This document shows, in pieces, positions 18,146-28,587 of a DNA stretch of 51,716 bases. The first letter of the stretch is position 1. Every line of letters starts with the position of its first letter. Position numbers and translations under genes: made by a program. Under the pieces are notes generated by a model. The model had not been told where the DNA came from. It did no database searches and was given only the letters and a program-made list of their open reading frames with translations. This stretch comes from Aliarcobacter sp017996075 (GTDB taxonomy: Bacteria; Campylobacterota; Campylobacteria; Campylobacterales; Arcobacteraceae), in the NCBI RefSeq assembly GCF_051062515.1, contig NZ_JAMXEK010000012.1; one strand, written 5' to 3'.

Positions 18146-21100
18146 TTACACCCACAAAATTTGTTTCCCAGCAACACTCATCCCAATATCACTTAAAACC
18201 TCTTCATAAAACTCTAACTGTTTTTGATATTGCTCTTCTTTTTCTTGAGATTTTATTCCTGTTTTAAAATCTACAATTACCCAACCATCTTTTTCTTTAT
18301 CAAAATAAACTAAATCAATGAAACCTTTTTTATCTTGATAGTTAAATTCTAGTTCAAATCTATGTTCAACACCAGATTTTAATAGCTTGTAAACATCACT
18401 ATTTTTAAAGTATTCTATAGAATTTTTGATTTTTAATTGTTCATTTTCTTCAATAATTTCAAATTTATTTAGTATAAGTTCAATATCTATTTCATCAAAT
18501 TTATCCCAATAAAGTTCAAATATTTTATGTGTAATAGTTCCAAGTTTTGTGGCATTATTATCTTCTTTTGTTGAAGAATTTGTTGCACTTATTGGTTTAA
18601 AATACTCATCAAATTTTAACTCTTTTAAAACTACCTCTTTGTTTTCTAAAATTTTAGATTCTTTTGATATTTCTATATTTTCAAGATTTGTGATACATCC
18701 ATCAAAATCTTTATTAAATAAATCATCTGGATTTATATCTAAACCATTTACAATCATTCCTAGATATGAGCTATCTTTTATATTTGCATTTTTCATATTT
18801 GCTGAAATTATTACATCATGTTCAGCCCTTGTTAAAGCTACATATAAAAGTCTTTTTTTCTCTGCTAAATGTTTTAATTTATCTATTTGTTTTAAAAGTC
18901 TAAAACACATTGGTTCATAATTATCTACTTTAAAACCTGTTACTAGTTTCTTTTCATTGTTTGAAACTAATTTAAAACTATTACTTTTAATACTATCACT
19001 TTTAATTTGTGAATATATATCTTTATCACTATTTGCTAAAATCACCATAGGATAAGCTAAACCTTTTGTACTATGGATTGTACACAGTTGAATACTTTCT
19101 AAATTATCAGATTTAAAAAATGCTTCATCTTCTCCAGCTTCACTAAAGTAAATATTCTTTTCGCACTGTTTTAAAAACATATATGTATCATTTCCATTTG
19201 AGTTTTCGTAATCTAAAACTTTAAATAAAAACTTATCTAAGTTAGCTTTTCTTTGCTCACAATCGCTAAAATAATTTTGTAAATCTTTAAAAGTGTATTT
19301 TTGATATACAGATAAAACAAAATCACTTAATATTCTAGTATCAAACTCATTTTTTAAACTATTCAATTCTTCAATTTCTAAATCTTTTGAGATAATTTGA
19401 TATATCTCATCATCACTGTATCTTAAAATATTTGTTCTAAGTGCTGCTGCTTTATAATATTTATCTTTTGGATTTTGCAGGTGCATCAAAAGATTAAATA
19501 TATCATTTACCTCTTTTGTATGATAAAAGTTTTCACTAGCACTTACTTTACATTCAATATTATGTTTTGCTAAATAAGATTTTAGTTCAAGCATTTTTGT
19601 TTTAGAATCAAATACAACAGCAATTGCCTTTTGTTGATTTTCTATTAATTCATTTATATGCTTATACTCTTCTAATTTTCCATAGTTTATATTTACAATG
19701 AATTTTGCTATTTGTTCAAACTCGTTTGTATCATTTTCACTATCTTCAACATTTGAATTTATTAAAAATTTAAATGAACCCTTATTAGCTTTTTCTTCTT
19801 TTGATACTTTTAATGCTTGTGGTGTTGCTTCATAATTTTGTTTTATAAGTGTTATATGACTGTTTTCTTTTAAAATCTTTTCAAATATTTTATTTACATT
19901 ATCTAAAACAACTCCATCACTTCTAAAGTTTACATCCATAGGTTCAATACTAGATATATAGTTTTTATCAGTAATAGCTTCATTAAAAACTTCTATTTCA
20001 GCACCTTGAAAAGAGTAAATAGATTGTTTACTATCACCAACAACAAATAAATTTGAATCTTTATTTAAAGCATTTTTTATAATCTCATATTGAGTAGTAT
20101 TTGTATCTTGAAACTCATCAACCATCAGATATTTAATATTTAAATCTACATTTTTTATAATCTCATGAGTTTTTGAGATAATCTCATCAAAATCAAGTTT
20201 TCCAAGCTCTTTTAATTTACTATCATATATACTTTTTATTTCCTTCATCAAAGATTTTAAAAGCTCTATTTTTTTATAAAAAAGTGCTTCTTTTTCTTTA
20301 TTTATAACACTATAAACAGAGTAAAAACTTTCAAATGATTTTATATTTTCTACATTATCTTTTATATTTTTCATTCTATTAAAAGGTTTTTTCCCAAAAT
20401 GAATTTCTACATCAAACTCTTTTGATAATTCACCCCAAGAAATGGCATTAAAATTAAAATAGTTTTCTATATATTTTGCTAAAAACTCTTTATATTTTGG
20501 TTCTAATTTATCTTCATCAAATCTATTGCATAATATTTCATAATCTTCTTTTACATCTGGTAATTTATACAAATCCAAAAGTAAAAACTTCAAACTTCTT
20601 TCATCCAAAGAATTTTCATCAAAACTATCAAACTCTTTTCTAAAAGTTGATGATGTAGCATATTTTTTAAAAATAGTATCTATAAAAAATAGATTTAGAT
20701 ATTTTGAGATCTCTTTAATAATCTCTTTATTTTTAGGATTATTTAGAGTTTGAAAAATCGAATCATTTATAAGTTTATCTTTTTCATCATCTTTTATAAT
20801 ATCAACTTGTGAGTCAAACTTTGCAATATCAGCATTTGTTTTTAATATATCCAAACAAAATGAGTGAATTGTAGAAATCTTTGCATCACTACTTTGAACT
20901 AAAGCTTGTTGTAAAGTATTAATCACATAATTTTTTTGCTCAAGATTTAAAATTTTAAAAGCTTCTAAAATAGAGCTTTTATCTGCATCTTTATCATCTA
21001 AACTATCAACTGAAAGAATTTTTGAGATAAGTCCAAATATTCTTTCTTTCATTTCAAGTGCAGCAGCCTCAGTATATGTAATAGTTACTATTTGTTTTGT

Positions 21101-21271
21101 GGTAGCTTGTTTTAGATTTTCAAAATAAATATCTTCAAATCCCTTTTCTCTAAAGAAATCAAATCCTAAAATAGCATTTATATATCTTCTACTTAAAGTA
21201 TATGTTTTACCACTTCCTGCACCTGCATTTATTGCAAATGATTTTTGTATTGTAAATTTATTTAGGCTCAT
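18146..21271 (-). CDS. addA: AddA/RecB-like UvrD-family helicase-nuclease
   Basis: The 1041-aa protein has a complete superfamily I helicase. Walker A NAGAGSGKTYTLSRR is at residues 15-29; motif Ib includes TYTEAAALEMKERI; motif II VDEFQDTNTTQ is near 383; motif III GDSKQSIYSFQGAEIE near 407; motif V CTIHSTKGLAYP near 732; motif VI LLYVALTRAEHDV near 820. The C-terminal nuclease shows FIDLVYFDKEKDGWVIVDFKTG (about 985-1005; D, D-x-K). It should pair with the AddB-like protein encoded 5 kb upstream in the operon to process DNA ends. Its start overlaps hipA by 4 bp (ATGA). Confidence 0.88.
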   Translation of the reverse strand: MSLNKFTIQKSFAINAGAGSGKTYTLSRRYINAILGFDFFREKGFEDIYFENLKQATTKQIVTITYTEAAALEMKERIFGLISKILSVDSLDDKDADKSSILEAFKILNLEQKNYVINTLQQALVQSSDAKISTIHSFCLDILKTNADIAKFDSQVDIIKDDEKDKLINDSIFQTLNNPKNKEIIKEISKYLNLFFIDTIFKKYATSSTFRKEFDSFDENSLDERSLKFLLLDLYKLPDVKEDYEILCNRFDEDKLEPKYKEFLAKYIENYFNFNAISWGELSKEFDVEIHFGKKPFNRMKNIKDNVENIKSFESFYSVYSVINKEKEALFYKKIELLKSLMKEIKSIYDSKLKELGKLDFDEIISKTHEIIKNVDLNIKYLMVDEFQDTNTTQYEIIKNALNKDSNLFVVGDSKQSIYSFQGAEIEVFNEAITDKNYISSIEPMDVNFRSDGVVLDNVNKIFEKILKENSHITLIKQNYEATPQALKVSKEEKANKGSFKFLINSNVEDSENDTNEFEQIAKFIVNINYGKLEEYKHINELIENQQKAIAVVFDSKTKMLELKSYLAKHNIECKVSASENFYHTKEVNDIFNLLMHLQNPKDKYYKAAALRTNILRYSDDEIYQIISKDLEIEELNSLKNEFDTRILSDFVLSVYQKYTFKDLQNYFSDCEQRKANLDKFLFKVLDYENSNGNDTYMFLKQCEKNIYFSEAGEDEAFFKSDNLESIQLCTIHSTKGLAYPMVILANSDKDIYSQIKSDSIKSNSFKLVSNNEKKLVTGFKVDNYEPMCFRLLKQIDKLKHLAEKKRLLYVALTRAEHDVIISANMKNANIKDSSYLGMIVNGLDINPDDLFNKDFDGCITNLENIEISKESKILENKEVVLKELKFDEYFKPISATNSSTKEDNNATKLGTITHKIFELYWDKFDEIDIELILNKFEIIEENEQLKIKNSIEYFKNSDVYKLLKSGVEHRFELEFNYQDKKGFIDLVYFDKEKDGWVIVDFKTGIKSQEKEEQYQKQLEFYEEVLSDIGMSVAGKQILWV

Positions 21272-22491
21272 TTTATTCCTGTTTGTTTATTAAATATTTT
21301 ATTTAGATTTATAGTCTCTTCTTTTGGTACTTCCACATTTTTTGCAAGATTTGGAAATTCTAAAATTGCACTTTTTACTTCATCAATTATCTGTTTATAT
21401 TCTTTGATTCCATGATTTTTTGCTAATTTTTCAAGATGATTTATATTTGGATTTTTTCCCTCATTTAGGTATGTGGTGCTATGTTCAGTTCCTACTCCAT
21501 AAGAAAAAGTTAAATCATAGGCAGGGGTTAGTTTCCAAGAGTTTTTTTCATCTAACATAAAAGAGAAGTTTTTTGCATGGTCGTCACGATTATGCGTAAA
21601 AAGGTTAAAAACGGCCAATCTAAAAAGCTTTTTTACTTCATTTATATCTTTTGTAAGATGCAAACACAAAGTCAATAAATCATCATAATCAAGAGATGGA
21701 ATTCTAAAATCACTATGAACTAATCCTGAAACACTATGAATATGCAATCTATTATCTTTTATTCTATCAAATCTTTTTATTGCAAAATAGCTATTTTTTT
21801 TATCTTTTAGTAATTTTGTATCAGGTATTTCAATATTTGCTTTTTTTGCCATCAAAGAGTATATATATTCGATTTTTCCGATATTTAATCCATCATTTGA
21901 GTTTGGAAATTTGATTATGTAGTGTTCAAAATCCGTTTGTAATTTTTGGCTTCCATGAATGATATTATTTTGTTTATCAATTTGTGCCATTATTTTTGGT
22001 CTAGCTCCCGCACTACTTCCACCAATTGCAAGTAAAGTATCAAGAAGTTCATAACTAGAACCATTTAAAATATTTATTGAAGAGTTTGCTAAATCATCCA
22101 AAATAATCTCTTGATTTTTAGTTTTTATCTCTTCAAATATTGGCTCATAGCTCAATGCACCTATTCCAAACTTACCAACATAACACAATCTATCAAGCGG
22201 CGTAATATCTTGAAAATTTATTCCTTTTGACATAAGGTGCCTATCTAAAAGCAGTTTTCCCCAACCATCAGGCAAACTATCAGAAAATACTCCAAACAAA
22301 CCATCAAAAATCTTGTCATTACAAACTTGTAACTCTTTTTTTAGTGGCAAAATATAAGGAGAAATTTGAATATCTTTTTTTATAAAATTCTCGTCATATT
22401 CAAAATATATTTTTCTATTTTTTAGTGCTAATTTTCCAACAAAAACTTTGTTATCTACATGATTTAAAAATACATTTATAGTTTGTATCAT
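21268..22491 (-). CDS. hipA: HipA-type serine/threonine kinase toxin
   Basis: The 407-aa protein has the HipA N-lobe (FGVFSDSLPDGWGKLLLDR, about 60-78), a GGSSAGARPK P-loop-like segment with regulatory serines near 158, the substrate-side FAIKRFDR, the catalytic THNRDDHAKNFSF near 298-310 and the metal-binding TPAYDLTFSYG. HipA kinases phosphorylate translation targets such as glutamyl-tRNA synthetase and arrest growth. The HTH antitoxin gene overlaps upstream by 4 bp. The pair sits inside the AddAB/DUF262 operon, with a duplicate addA start on its other side, showing later insertion. Confidence 0.9.
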   Translation of the reverse strand: MIQTINVFLNHVDNKVFVGKLALKNRKIYFEYDENFIKKDIQISPYILPLKKELQVCNDKIFDGLFGVFSDSLPDGWGKLLLDRHLMSKGINFQDITPLDRLCYVGKFGIGALSYEPIFEEIKTKNQEIILDDLANSSINILNGSSYELLDTLLAIGGSSAGARPKIMAQIDKQNNIIHGSQKLQTDFEHYIIKFPNSNDGLNIGKIEYIYSLMAKKANIEIPDTKLLKDKKNSYFAIKRFDRIKDNRLHIHSVSGLVHSDFRIPSLDYDDLLTLCLHLTKDINEVKKLFRLAVFNLFTHNRDDHAKNFSFMLDEKNSWKLTPAYDLTFSYGVGTEHSTTYLNEGKNPNINHLEKLAKNHGIKEYKQIIDEVKSAILEFPNLAKNVEVPKEETINLNKIFNKQTGIK

Positions 22492-22796
22492 TTTATAGTT
22501 CCTCTTTTTTTGATTGGTTTAACTTTCAATAAATCATCCATAGTTTCATATTTTTCACTTTTTACAATTGCAATATTTTTAAAATCATCTAAACAATTTA
22601 AGATTAAAGCAATTTTTAGCAAAGATTCAAAAGAGATTTCTCCACTTGATTCAAACCTTTTTATACTTCCAAGACTAACTCCACTTTTATTTGCCAAACC
22701 CTCTTGTGTTAGATTCAAAGATAATCTTTTTTGTTTAAAGTTATCTTTGAATTGTTCCATTATAGATTTTGGTGTTGAAATATTAATAGCTAACAT
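22488..22796 (-). CDS. hipB: HipB-like XRE-family HTH antitoxin/repressor
   Basis: The 102-aa protein contains an XRE/Cro helix-turn-helix at about 18-72 (LNLTQEGLANKSGVSLGSIKRFES), followed by a basic tail ending in KPIKKRGTIK. It should neutralise the HipA kinase encoded next to it and repress the pair. Upstream, the decamer CTAAAATATT occurs twice (about 22804-22813 and 22831-22840), a candidate operator. Overlap with hipA is 4 bp. Confidence 0.85.
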   Translation of the reverse strand: MLAINISTPKSIMEQFKDNFKQKRLSLNLTQEGLANKSGVSLGSIKRFESSGEISFESLLKIALILNCLDDFKNIAIVKSEKYETMDDLLKVKPIKKRGTIK

Positions 22797-22838
22797 ATTA
22801 ATCCTAAAATATTTATTTTACTTATTATAGCTAAAATA

Positions 22839-23006
22839 TTAACTATTAATGATTAATTTAATATATTTTTTTTCAAAACCTTTTTCCCTAAAGAAATAAA
22901 ATCCTAAAATTGCATTTATATATCTTCTACTTAAAGTATATGTTTTTCCACTTCCCGCACCTGCATTTATGGCAAATGATTTTTGTATTGTGAATTTATT
23001 TAGCAT
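22839..23006 (-). pseudogene. Duplicated 5' fragment of addA (55-codon remnant with Walker A)
   Basis: From ATG at 23006 this frame reproduces the first 45 residues of the AddA-like protein, including AGAGSGKTYTLSRRYINA. It differs only by a missing Ser at position 2 and one D-to-Y change. It then departs from addA and stops at 22839. The ATG lies inside the last codons of the DUF262-DUF1524 gene (11-bp overlap), which looks like the original operon junction. The fragment is therefore the scar left when hipBA plus a fresh addA start entered. A 55-aa Walker A peptide could still be made. Confidence 0.85.
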
Positions 23007-24855
23007 TATTTAAATCCTCAATTAAAATATTTATCATCTCTTCTTGATGTTCTTCACAATTTTTAAGAGTCCACTCTTTATATTTACTATATGCCAGTAT
23101 CATTTTTAAACTTTCAATAGTTCCATTATCAAGCTGTTTTTGGATATCGTGTCTTTTATTATAATCTTCTTGAGCATTTAAAGCTGAATTCATATGATTA
23201 CTTATAAGAGCAAGATTTCCAAAATTATCAACACTATAATCTTTCCAATCTTCCTTTTTACTTTGTGGATGAATATGTTCAATAGAATTTAATCTTGAAA
23301 GTCTAAATTTTGTTTTAATTAGAGCGTAAGCAAATCTATCATTTTCAGTAAATTTATATTTTAAATCTTTCCAAATTGAATCATTTCTCCATAATAAATA
23401 ATCAAGTTTGTAAAACCAATAATGTGGAGTTGATGTGCCTTGACTAAGTAATTTTTCAAAATCATTGTTATCAGATAATCTCTTTAAAGCATCTATTCTA
23501 TCTAAATTTTCTAATTCAATTAAAAAAGATTCATAAAAAGTTTTGTGTGTACTCTCATTAAGTAATAATTTCAAATTCTCGTTATTATTCAACCATTTCA
23601 AAGCTTCTGTTATCCAATCTTGACTTTGAAAATTTGCATTAATATTAAATAGAAGTTGTATCATTAAAAGATTTACATTTTCATTTTTAATAGTGAAATC
23701 ACTTTTTATTTCTTTTAAAAATGGTTTTTTGTTCTCTGAATTATCTCTTTTAAAAATAAAAAAATCAAATAATACTCTTTGTTTAAACATAAATATAATA
23801 AAGTTTTTCTTCTCTTCAATTTTCTTCTCTTCTTCTAAAGAATTTATATGATTAAAAAAATATTCTTTAAACCCGTGTATAAGCTTATTATCATTAAAAA
23901 CAATTTTTTCAAAATTATCTTTTGTATTTTCTAATAAATATAATTTTAAACAATGAAGCAAAAATATTGGGAATTTTATAATTGAATTATAATGTTCAAA
24001 TTCATCGAAGTTGTTTTCTTCTTTTTCTATAGAAGATTCATTCAAAATATCATTTATGCTTTTTCTTTCTATTGAAGTATCTTCAAAATATTTAAATATA
24101 TTATCAGTTAAATTCTCTTTTTTTAGATTTGTCAAAAGCTCTTGTATTAATTCACTTTTTGGAACTTTTGATTCAAATAAATAATCTACTACATGAATAT
24201 CCATTTTACTACATACATCCCAAATTGTTGCATATTTCTTTTCTTCTTTATCAATTCCTTTTAAAAACATTGCTTTTAATATTTGATGTTTTTCAAGCTG
24301 TCTTCCTCTATTATTCATTATCTCAAAATATTTTGTAATATCTGTTCCTGTAGGAAGTTTTGTAAATACTAATTGTACTTTTTCTAGTAATTTACCAAGA
24401 TCACTATTTTTTTGTTTGTTATCATTTAAAAATTTGTTAATTGCATTAATATTAATTATAAATTGTTTATTAGAATTTAATTTTTTAGTGTATTCTCCAT
24501 ATTTTCCTTTTTTTTCTTTCAGCTCTTCTAAAAAAAATTTGTCATTTTTTCTGATTTCATATGAGATATTAAGCTTAGAAAATTTATCACCTTCGGTCAA
24601 TGTTGAGATTAAAAAAAGAGTTGTTAATCTTTGTTGACCATCTATAACATCATAAATAATAGAATCTCCAATAGTTGCTGCTTGGCTTAAAACAATATTT
24701 CCTACAAAATATTCTGTGCTAGAGTTGTTTAGATCCAATAATAATTGCTCAACCTCTATGTCTTCCCAACTATAAGGTCTTTGATACAAAGGAATTCTAA
24801 AAACTATTTTTTCTAAGTTAAAAGAATCTAATTCTTCTATAATATTACTATCCAT
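22996..24855 (-). CDS. DUF262-DUF1524 protein (GmrSD-like nuclease)
   Basis: The 619-aa protein has an N-terminal DUF262 NTPase/ParB-like domain with PLYQRPYSW near 18 and IYDVIDGQQRLTTLFL near 70 (the DGQQR signature). Its C-terminus is an HNH-type DUF1524 domain with SIEHIHPQSKKEDW near 540 and NFGNLALISNHMNSALN. This is the architecture of GmrSD and related type IV restriction enzymes, which cut modified phage DNA using a nucleotide-dependent sensor. It overlaps the second DUF262 gene by 8 bp and forms a tandem pair with it. Confidence 0.87.
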   Translation of the reverse strand: MDSNIIEELDSFNLEKIVFRIPLYQRPYSWEDIEVEQLLLDLNNSSTEYFVGNIVLSQAATIGDSIIYDVIDGQQRLTTLFLISTLTEGDKFSKLNISYEIRKNDKFFLEELKEKKGKYGEYTKKLNSNKQFIININAINKFLNDNKQKNSDLGKLLEKVQLVFTKLPTGTDITKYFEIMNNRGRQLEKHQILKAMFLKGIDKEEKKYATIWDVCSKMDIHVVDYLFESKVPKSELIQELLTNLKKENLTDNIFKYFEDTSIERKSINDILNESSIEKEENNFDEFEHYNSIIKFPIFLLHCLKLYLLENTKDNFEKIVFNDNKLIHGFKEYFFNHINSLEEEKKIEEKKNFIIFMFKQRVLFDFFIFKRDNSENKKPFLKEIKSDFTIKNENVNLLMIQLLFNINANFQSQDWITEALKWLNNNENLKLLLNESTHKTFYESFLIELENLDRIDALKRLSDNNDFEKLLSQGTSTPHYWFYKLDYLLWRNDSIWKDLKYKFTENDRFAYALIKTKFRLSRLNSIEHIHPQSKKEDWKDYSVDNFGNLALISNHMNSALNAQEDYNKRHDIQKQLDNGTIESLKMILAYSKYKEWTLKNCEEHQEEMINILIEDLNNAK

Positions 24856-26269
24856 TATTTTTTCCTATTAAACTTTCAATTATCCCTTTTCCAAGCCTAT
24901 CAATAAAATATTTTTGTGTTTCAGATATTTTTTTATCTTTATAAACATATTCTTCATCTTTTATTTCAATGTTTAGTTTGTCAGAATATAAAATATATTT
25001 TTCAATTTCAGCTATTACATCTTCACTAGAAGAGTTTAAAAATATTAATTTATAAACATCTAGTGAGCTTTTTTTATCCCATTTAAATTCAACAACCGTT
25101 TGCAAATAAATTCGATCATAATTCAATCTAATTAGAACAAATAATTTAGATAAAACTTTTACAAAATCATTAAATTTGTAATAACCAAATTTATCGATAT
25201 AAAAGAATGTAATACTTTTATAAATTTTTCGAAGATATAAATTTCCAGTACCATAAATACTATCAAGCCTAGAATAAGCTTCTTCTTTTTCAAGTTTTTT
25301 TAAAAGTTCATAATATTTTAAAATAAACCAAAAAAATCGCTCCCCTCCTATAATTGATTGAGATATTTCAAATGGTAATGTTAATATATCTTCAACAAAA
25401 AGTTTATTTCCGAAATATATTTTAACATCATCTATAAATTGATATGTTGCTTCGTTAGATTTAAAGTCATAGTAAAAATCTTTAAATAGTGAAGGTTGAT
25501 TATATTTATTTAATTCTGATTTGCTAGATTTTGTTTTAAATTCCTTAAATACATCTATTGAATTTATATGATATTTTTTTAATTCACCTCTTATTGCAAG
25601 TCTTGGCAAAGATATTAAAGTTTCAAGCATATAATTAAGATTATTATCTTTATTTTCATTTTTATCTTTTTCTATCACTTCCCATTTTATTGCATAATTT
25701 TCTCTTTTATTAAGTTCTATTTTTTCTTTCTCCATATGATGAAGATGATGAACTTTTAATAAATCTTTTCTTTCAAGAGGTCTTCCTCTAGTATTTTGTG
25801 AGTCGAATAATACAAAAGCTTCATCTTCGGAACTCGTTTTTATATACGTTACTATTACTCCTTCTAAAATATAATTAAGTAAATTTTCATCTGCTTTCAA
25901 TCTATTTTTACTTAAATTATAATTCTCTATCAATTTATTTGAACTCAAAATACTAATTTCGTTATTAAAAAAGTTATTAAAATATTTTTCTTCATTACTT
26001 AAAATTTTAATAATTAAACCAAGAGTAATTGTCCTTTGCTGTCCATCAACAATATTAATTTCTTCTTTTAAATCTTCTTGGTGAAAAATCATATTTCCAA
26101 CAAGATAATAATCTTTTTTATTTTTATAAGCATCTAACAAATCTTCAATTAAATCTATAACTTGTTCTTTCTCCCATGAGTAAGGTCTTTGATATGGAGG
26201 TATTTTTAAATTTTTTTCAAATAATTCTTTTATAGTTAATGCACCAATATTTTTAATATTATTCATCAT
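24848..26269 (-). CDS. DUF262 protein without an HNH domain
   Basis: The 473-aa protein carries the DUF262 motifs IPPYQRPYSWEKEQV (about 22-36) and NIVDGQQRTITLGL (about 73-86). TRGRPLERKDLLKVH near 163 is the same element as NRGRQLEKHQILKA in its neighbour. The C-terminal half is helical and shows no HNH residues, so it may be a regulatory or specificity partner of the DUF262-DUF1524 protein. It overlaps addB by 4 bp (ATGA) and the next DUF262 gene by 8 bp. Confidence 0.82.
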   Translation of the reverse strand: MMNNIKNIGALTIKELFEKNLKIPPYQRPYSWEKEQVIDLIEDLLDAYKNKKDYYLVGNMIFHQEDLKEEINIVDGQQRTITLGLIIKILSNEEKYFNNFFNNEISILSSNKLIENYNLSKNRLKADENLLNYILEGVIVTYIKTSSEDEAFVLFDSQNTRGRPLERKDLLKVHHLHHMEKEKIELNKRENYAIKWEVIEKDKNENKDNNLNYMLETLISLPRLAIRGELKKYHINSIDVFKEFKTKSSKSELNKYNQPSLFKDFYYDFKSNEATYQFIDDVKIYFGNKLFVEDILTLPFEISQSIIGGERFFWFILKYYELLKKLEKEEAYSRLDSIYGTGNLYLRKIYKSITFFYIDKFGYYKFNDFVKVLSKLFVLIRLNYDRIYLQTVVEFKWDKKSSLDVYKLIFLNSSSEDVIAEIEKYILYSDKLNIEIKDEEYVYKDKKISETQKYFIDRLGKGIIESLIGKNNG

Positions 26270-28587
26270 TTTCCCCCTTTACTCAACAAACTTTTATTAC
26301 ACATAAACTTTATTTCACAATAACCACAATATGTATCATCATTACTATCAAATCTAAAATCACCTTTTTCTATCTTTTCTTTAATTGAAAAGATATTTGA
26401 TTTTAAATCATTTTCGTAATTTTCATCGTACCAAACACCTGTATCTTTACCTCTTTTTTGAGGAATAAGCCCATTATTCGTAGTAACTCTTGCAAATTTT
26501 GTGTAATCATTGTCTGTTTTAAATGTAAGTAAATATGAATCAACATCTTTTTTATACTCTTGTGTTGCGTATAAAGTATAAAGTCCTAATTGAAAGTCTT
26601 TGAAATTTTTTATCTCTTCAAGTTTATTTTGTAAAACTCCATCTGCTTTTTTTGATTTATAATCTATTATATTCACTTGATTTTCTAAATTATCAAATCT
26701 ATCTATGTAACCTTTTATAAAATAGTTTTTATCACTTTCATCTATTAATTTATATGGTTTTAATTCATTATCAAGTGCAAATTCTTTCTCAAATTCACTA
26801 TTAATAAAGTAGTTTAAATTCTCTTTCTTCTCTTCATAATAGTTTATAAATTTGATTAGAAGTCCATCATTTTTATCATCATTTAAACCTCTTGCAAGTG
26901 TATATTTATAAAGAATATGAAAAATATTTTCTTCTTTTATCTCATTATCTGGATTATTTATAAATGATTCATATTCATCTTTTAAAACATCAAACATAAT
27001 AGATTTAAAAGCTTCAATTCCTAAATTTTTATTTCCTTGAACTTTTTTTGCAAAACTTTCAAAACATGAGTGCATCAAAGTTCCCATTTGTGCAACATCA
27101 AATCCATCTTCATCTTCTCTTGGAGTTTTAATTCTTAGTTTATTTATATATAAATATTTTAATGGACATTTTGCATAAGAACCTAGTTGTGAAGCTGATA
27201 AATGATTTACATTTAATCCTTTGACATCTAATCCATCATATTTTGTAAACTCATTTGAAGTAATAGAACTTAAAAAATCTTCTTTTTGAATTTTCTCTTT
27301 TTTAGCTTGAATATTTGAAATGTCTACAAAATTATCTATATTTTTATCAATAATTATTGAAGCTGATAATTCTCTTTTTTCTTTGTATTTTGGATATAAA
27401 ATATATAAGTTCTTAGTTAATTTTTTCAACTCTTTATATTGAAAAAGTGAACTTTCATAATAACTATTCTCACAAAAATAATCTTGAGCTATTTGGCTTG
27501 TAAATAAAAAATTATCACTTCTTTTTGGTGGAAAATGATTTATATCAGTTCCTATAAAAATAATATGCTCAAACTGTTTATTGAGCCCTATTAACTGATT
27601 TGCTTCTGTTAGCTCTATTCCAATTTTATCTTCAAGAATATATGTTTCATTTGCAAGTTTCTCTTTTATTTTTTGCAAATCAATATTTAAACCAAATTTC
27701 TTACAACTCTCATCATAAAACTTCAACTCTTTTTCTATTGAATCAAATGCCATTTTAACTTGTAAATTAGATGATTTTTTACCACTAAAAAGTTTTAAAG
27801 AAATACCTTTAGAATCAAATCCTTTTAACTCATATTTTGGAAGATATAATCTAAATATTGGTGCATATTCATTTATATCAGTAGTAACTATACATATATC
27901 ATTTGATTTTAGATTTTCATCATCTTCAAGAAGTTTTCTACCTAATTTTAAAGCTGATTCTACTTCATCATTTATATCAAAAGGTTGTTTGTTTAGTTTA
28001 TATAATTTTGCAGATATATTTGTATTTATAGTTTGTTCCAGTGGTATTGATATTTCTCTAAATAGATTAATTAACTCTAACTCTAAATTTGACTTATATA
28101 ATTTAATATTTTCTATTTCAAAACTATCTATATATATTTTTTCATATTTAGTAAAATCATTTTTATCAAAATTATCAATAATTAATTGAAAAATATCATT
28201 CATATCTACTAGATTGTTTTTATATTTAAACTCTTTATATTTAATATTTAATATCTCAATAGCTTTTAATTTTTCATCTTTTAGAATTTTAGATAAATCA
28301 ACTTTTGAAGCATTTATTTTTAAAATAAAATCATAAATTAAATCCAATGTATTACTATTTAAAGATAAAAAATCTAAATACTTAATATCTTCTTCTTTAA
28401 TTGTTTTATAAATAAATGAAGTTGCAATAAAAGGTTTTATCAATGTTTTAAAACTATGTTTTTCAAAAAATTCATCTGCAAAAGACGATAAAGTAATTAC
28501 TTTATCAAGTGGGTTTTTTAAAGATTTTTTTAATTCTCTTACTTTTTGATTTGAGTATGTAATTATTAGATTTTGTTTTAAATTCAT
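26266..28587 (-). CDS. addB: AddB-like PD-(D/E)XK nuclease with Fe-S cluster
   Basis: The 773-aa protein has a degenerate helicase N-terminal half without a Walker A motif, as in RecC-like inactive helicase subunits. Its C-terminal nuclease begins LSASQLGSYAKCPLKYLY near 463-480, has the D-x-K core VNIIDYKSKK near 627, and ends with CGYCEIKFMCNK. The lone cysteine near 473 plus the C-x2-C-x5-C cluster match the iron-sulphur staple of AddB and Cas4-type nucleases. It should form a helicase-nuclease with the AddA-like protein. Its ATG at 28587 abuts the exonuclease stop. Confidence 0.85.
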   Translation of the reverse strand: MNLKQNLIITYSNQKVRELKKSLKNPLDKVITLSSFADEFFEKHSFKTLIKPFIATSFIYKTIKEEDIKYLDFLSLNSNTLDLIYDFILKINASKVDLSKILKDEKLKAIEILNIKYKEFKYKNNLVDMNDIFQLIIDNFDKNDFTKYEKIYIDSFEIENIKLYKSNLELELINLFREISIPLEQTINTNISAKLYKLNKQPFDINDEVESALKLGRKLLEDDENLKSNDICIVTTDINEYAPIFRLYLPKYELKGFDSKGISLKLFSGKKSSNLQVKMAFDSIEKELKFYDESCKKFGLNIDLQKIKEKLANETYILEDKIGIELTEANQLIGLNKQFEHIIFIGTDINHFPPKRSDNFLFTSQIAQDYFCENSYYESSLFQYKELKKLTKNLYILYPKYKEKRELSASIIIDKNIDNFVDISNIQAKKEKIQKEDFLSSITSNEFTKYDGLDVKGLNVNHLSASQLGSYAKCPLKYLYINKLRIKTPREDEDGFDVAQMGTLMHSCFESFAKKVQGNKNLGIEAFKSIMFDVLKDEYESFINNPDNEIKEENIFHILYKYTLARGLNDDKNDGLLIKFINYYEEKKENLNYFINSEFEKEFALDNELKPYKLIDESDKNYFIKGYIDRFDNLENQVNIIDYKSKKADGVLQNKLEEIKNFKDFQLGLYTLYATQEYKKDVDSYLLTFKTDNDYTKFARVTTNNGLIPQKRGKDTGVWYDENYENDLKSNIFSIKEKIEKGDFRFDSNDDTYCGYCEIKFMCNKSLLSKGGK

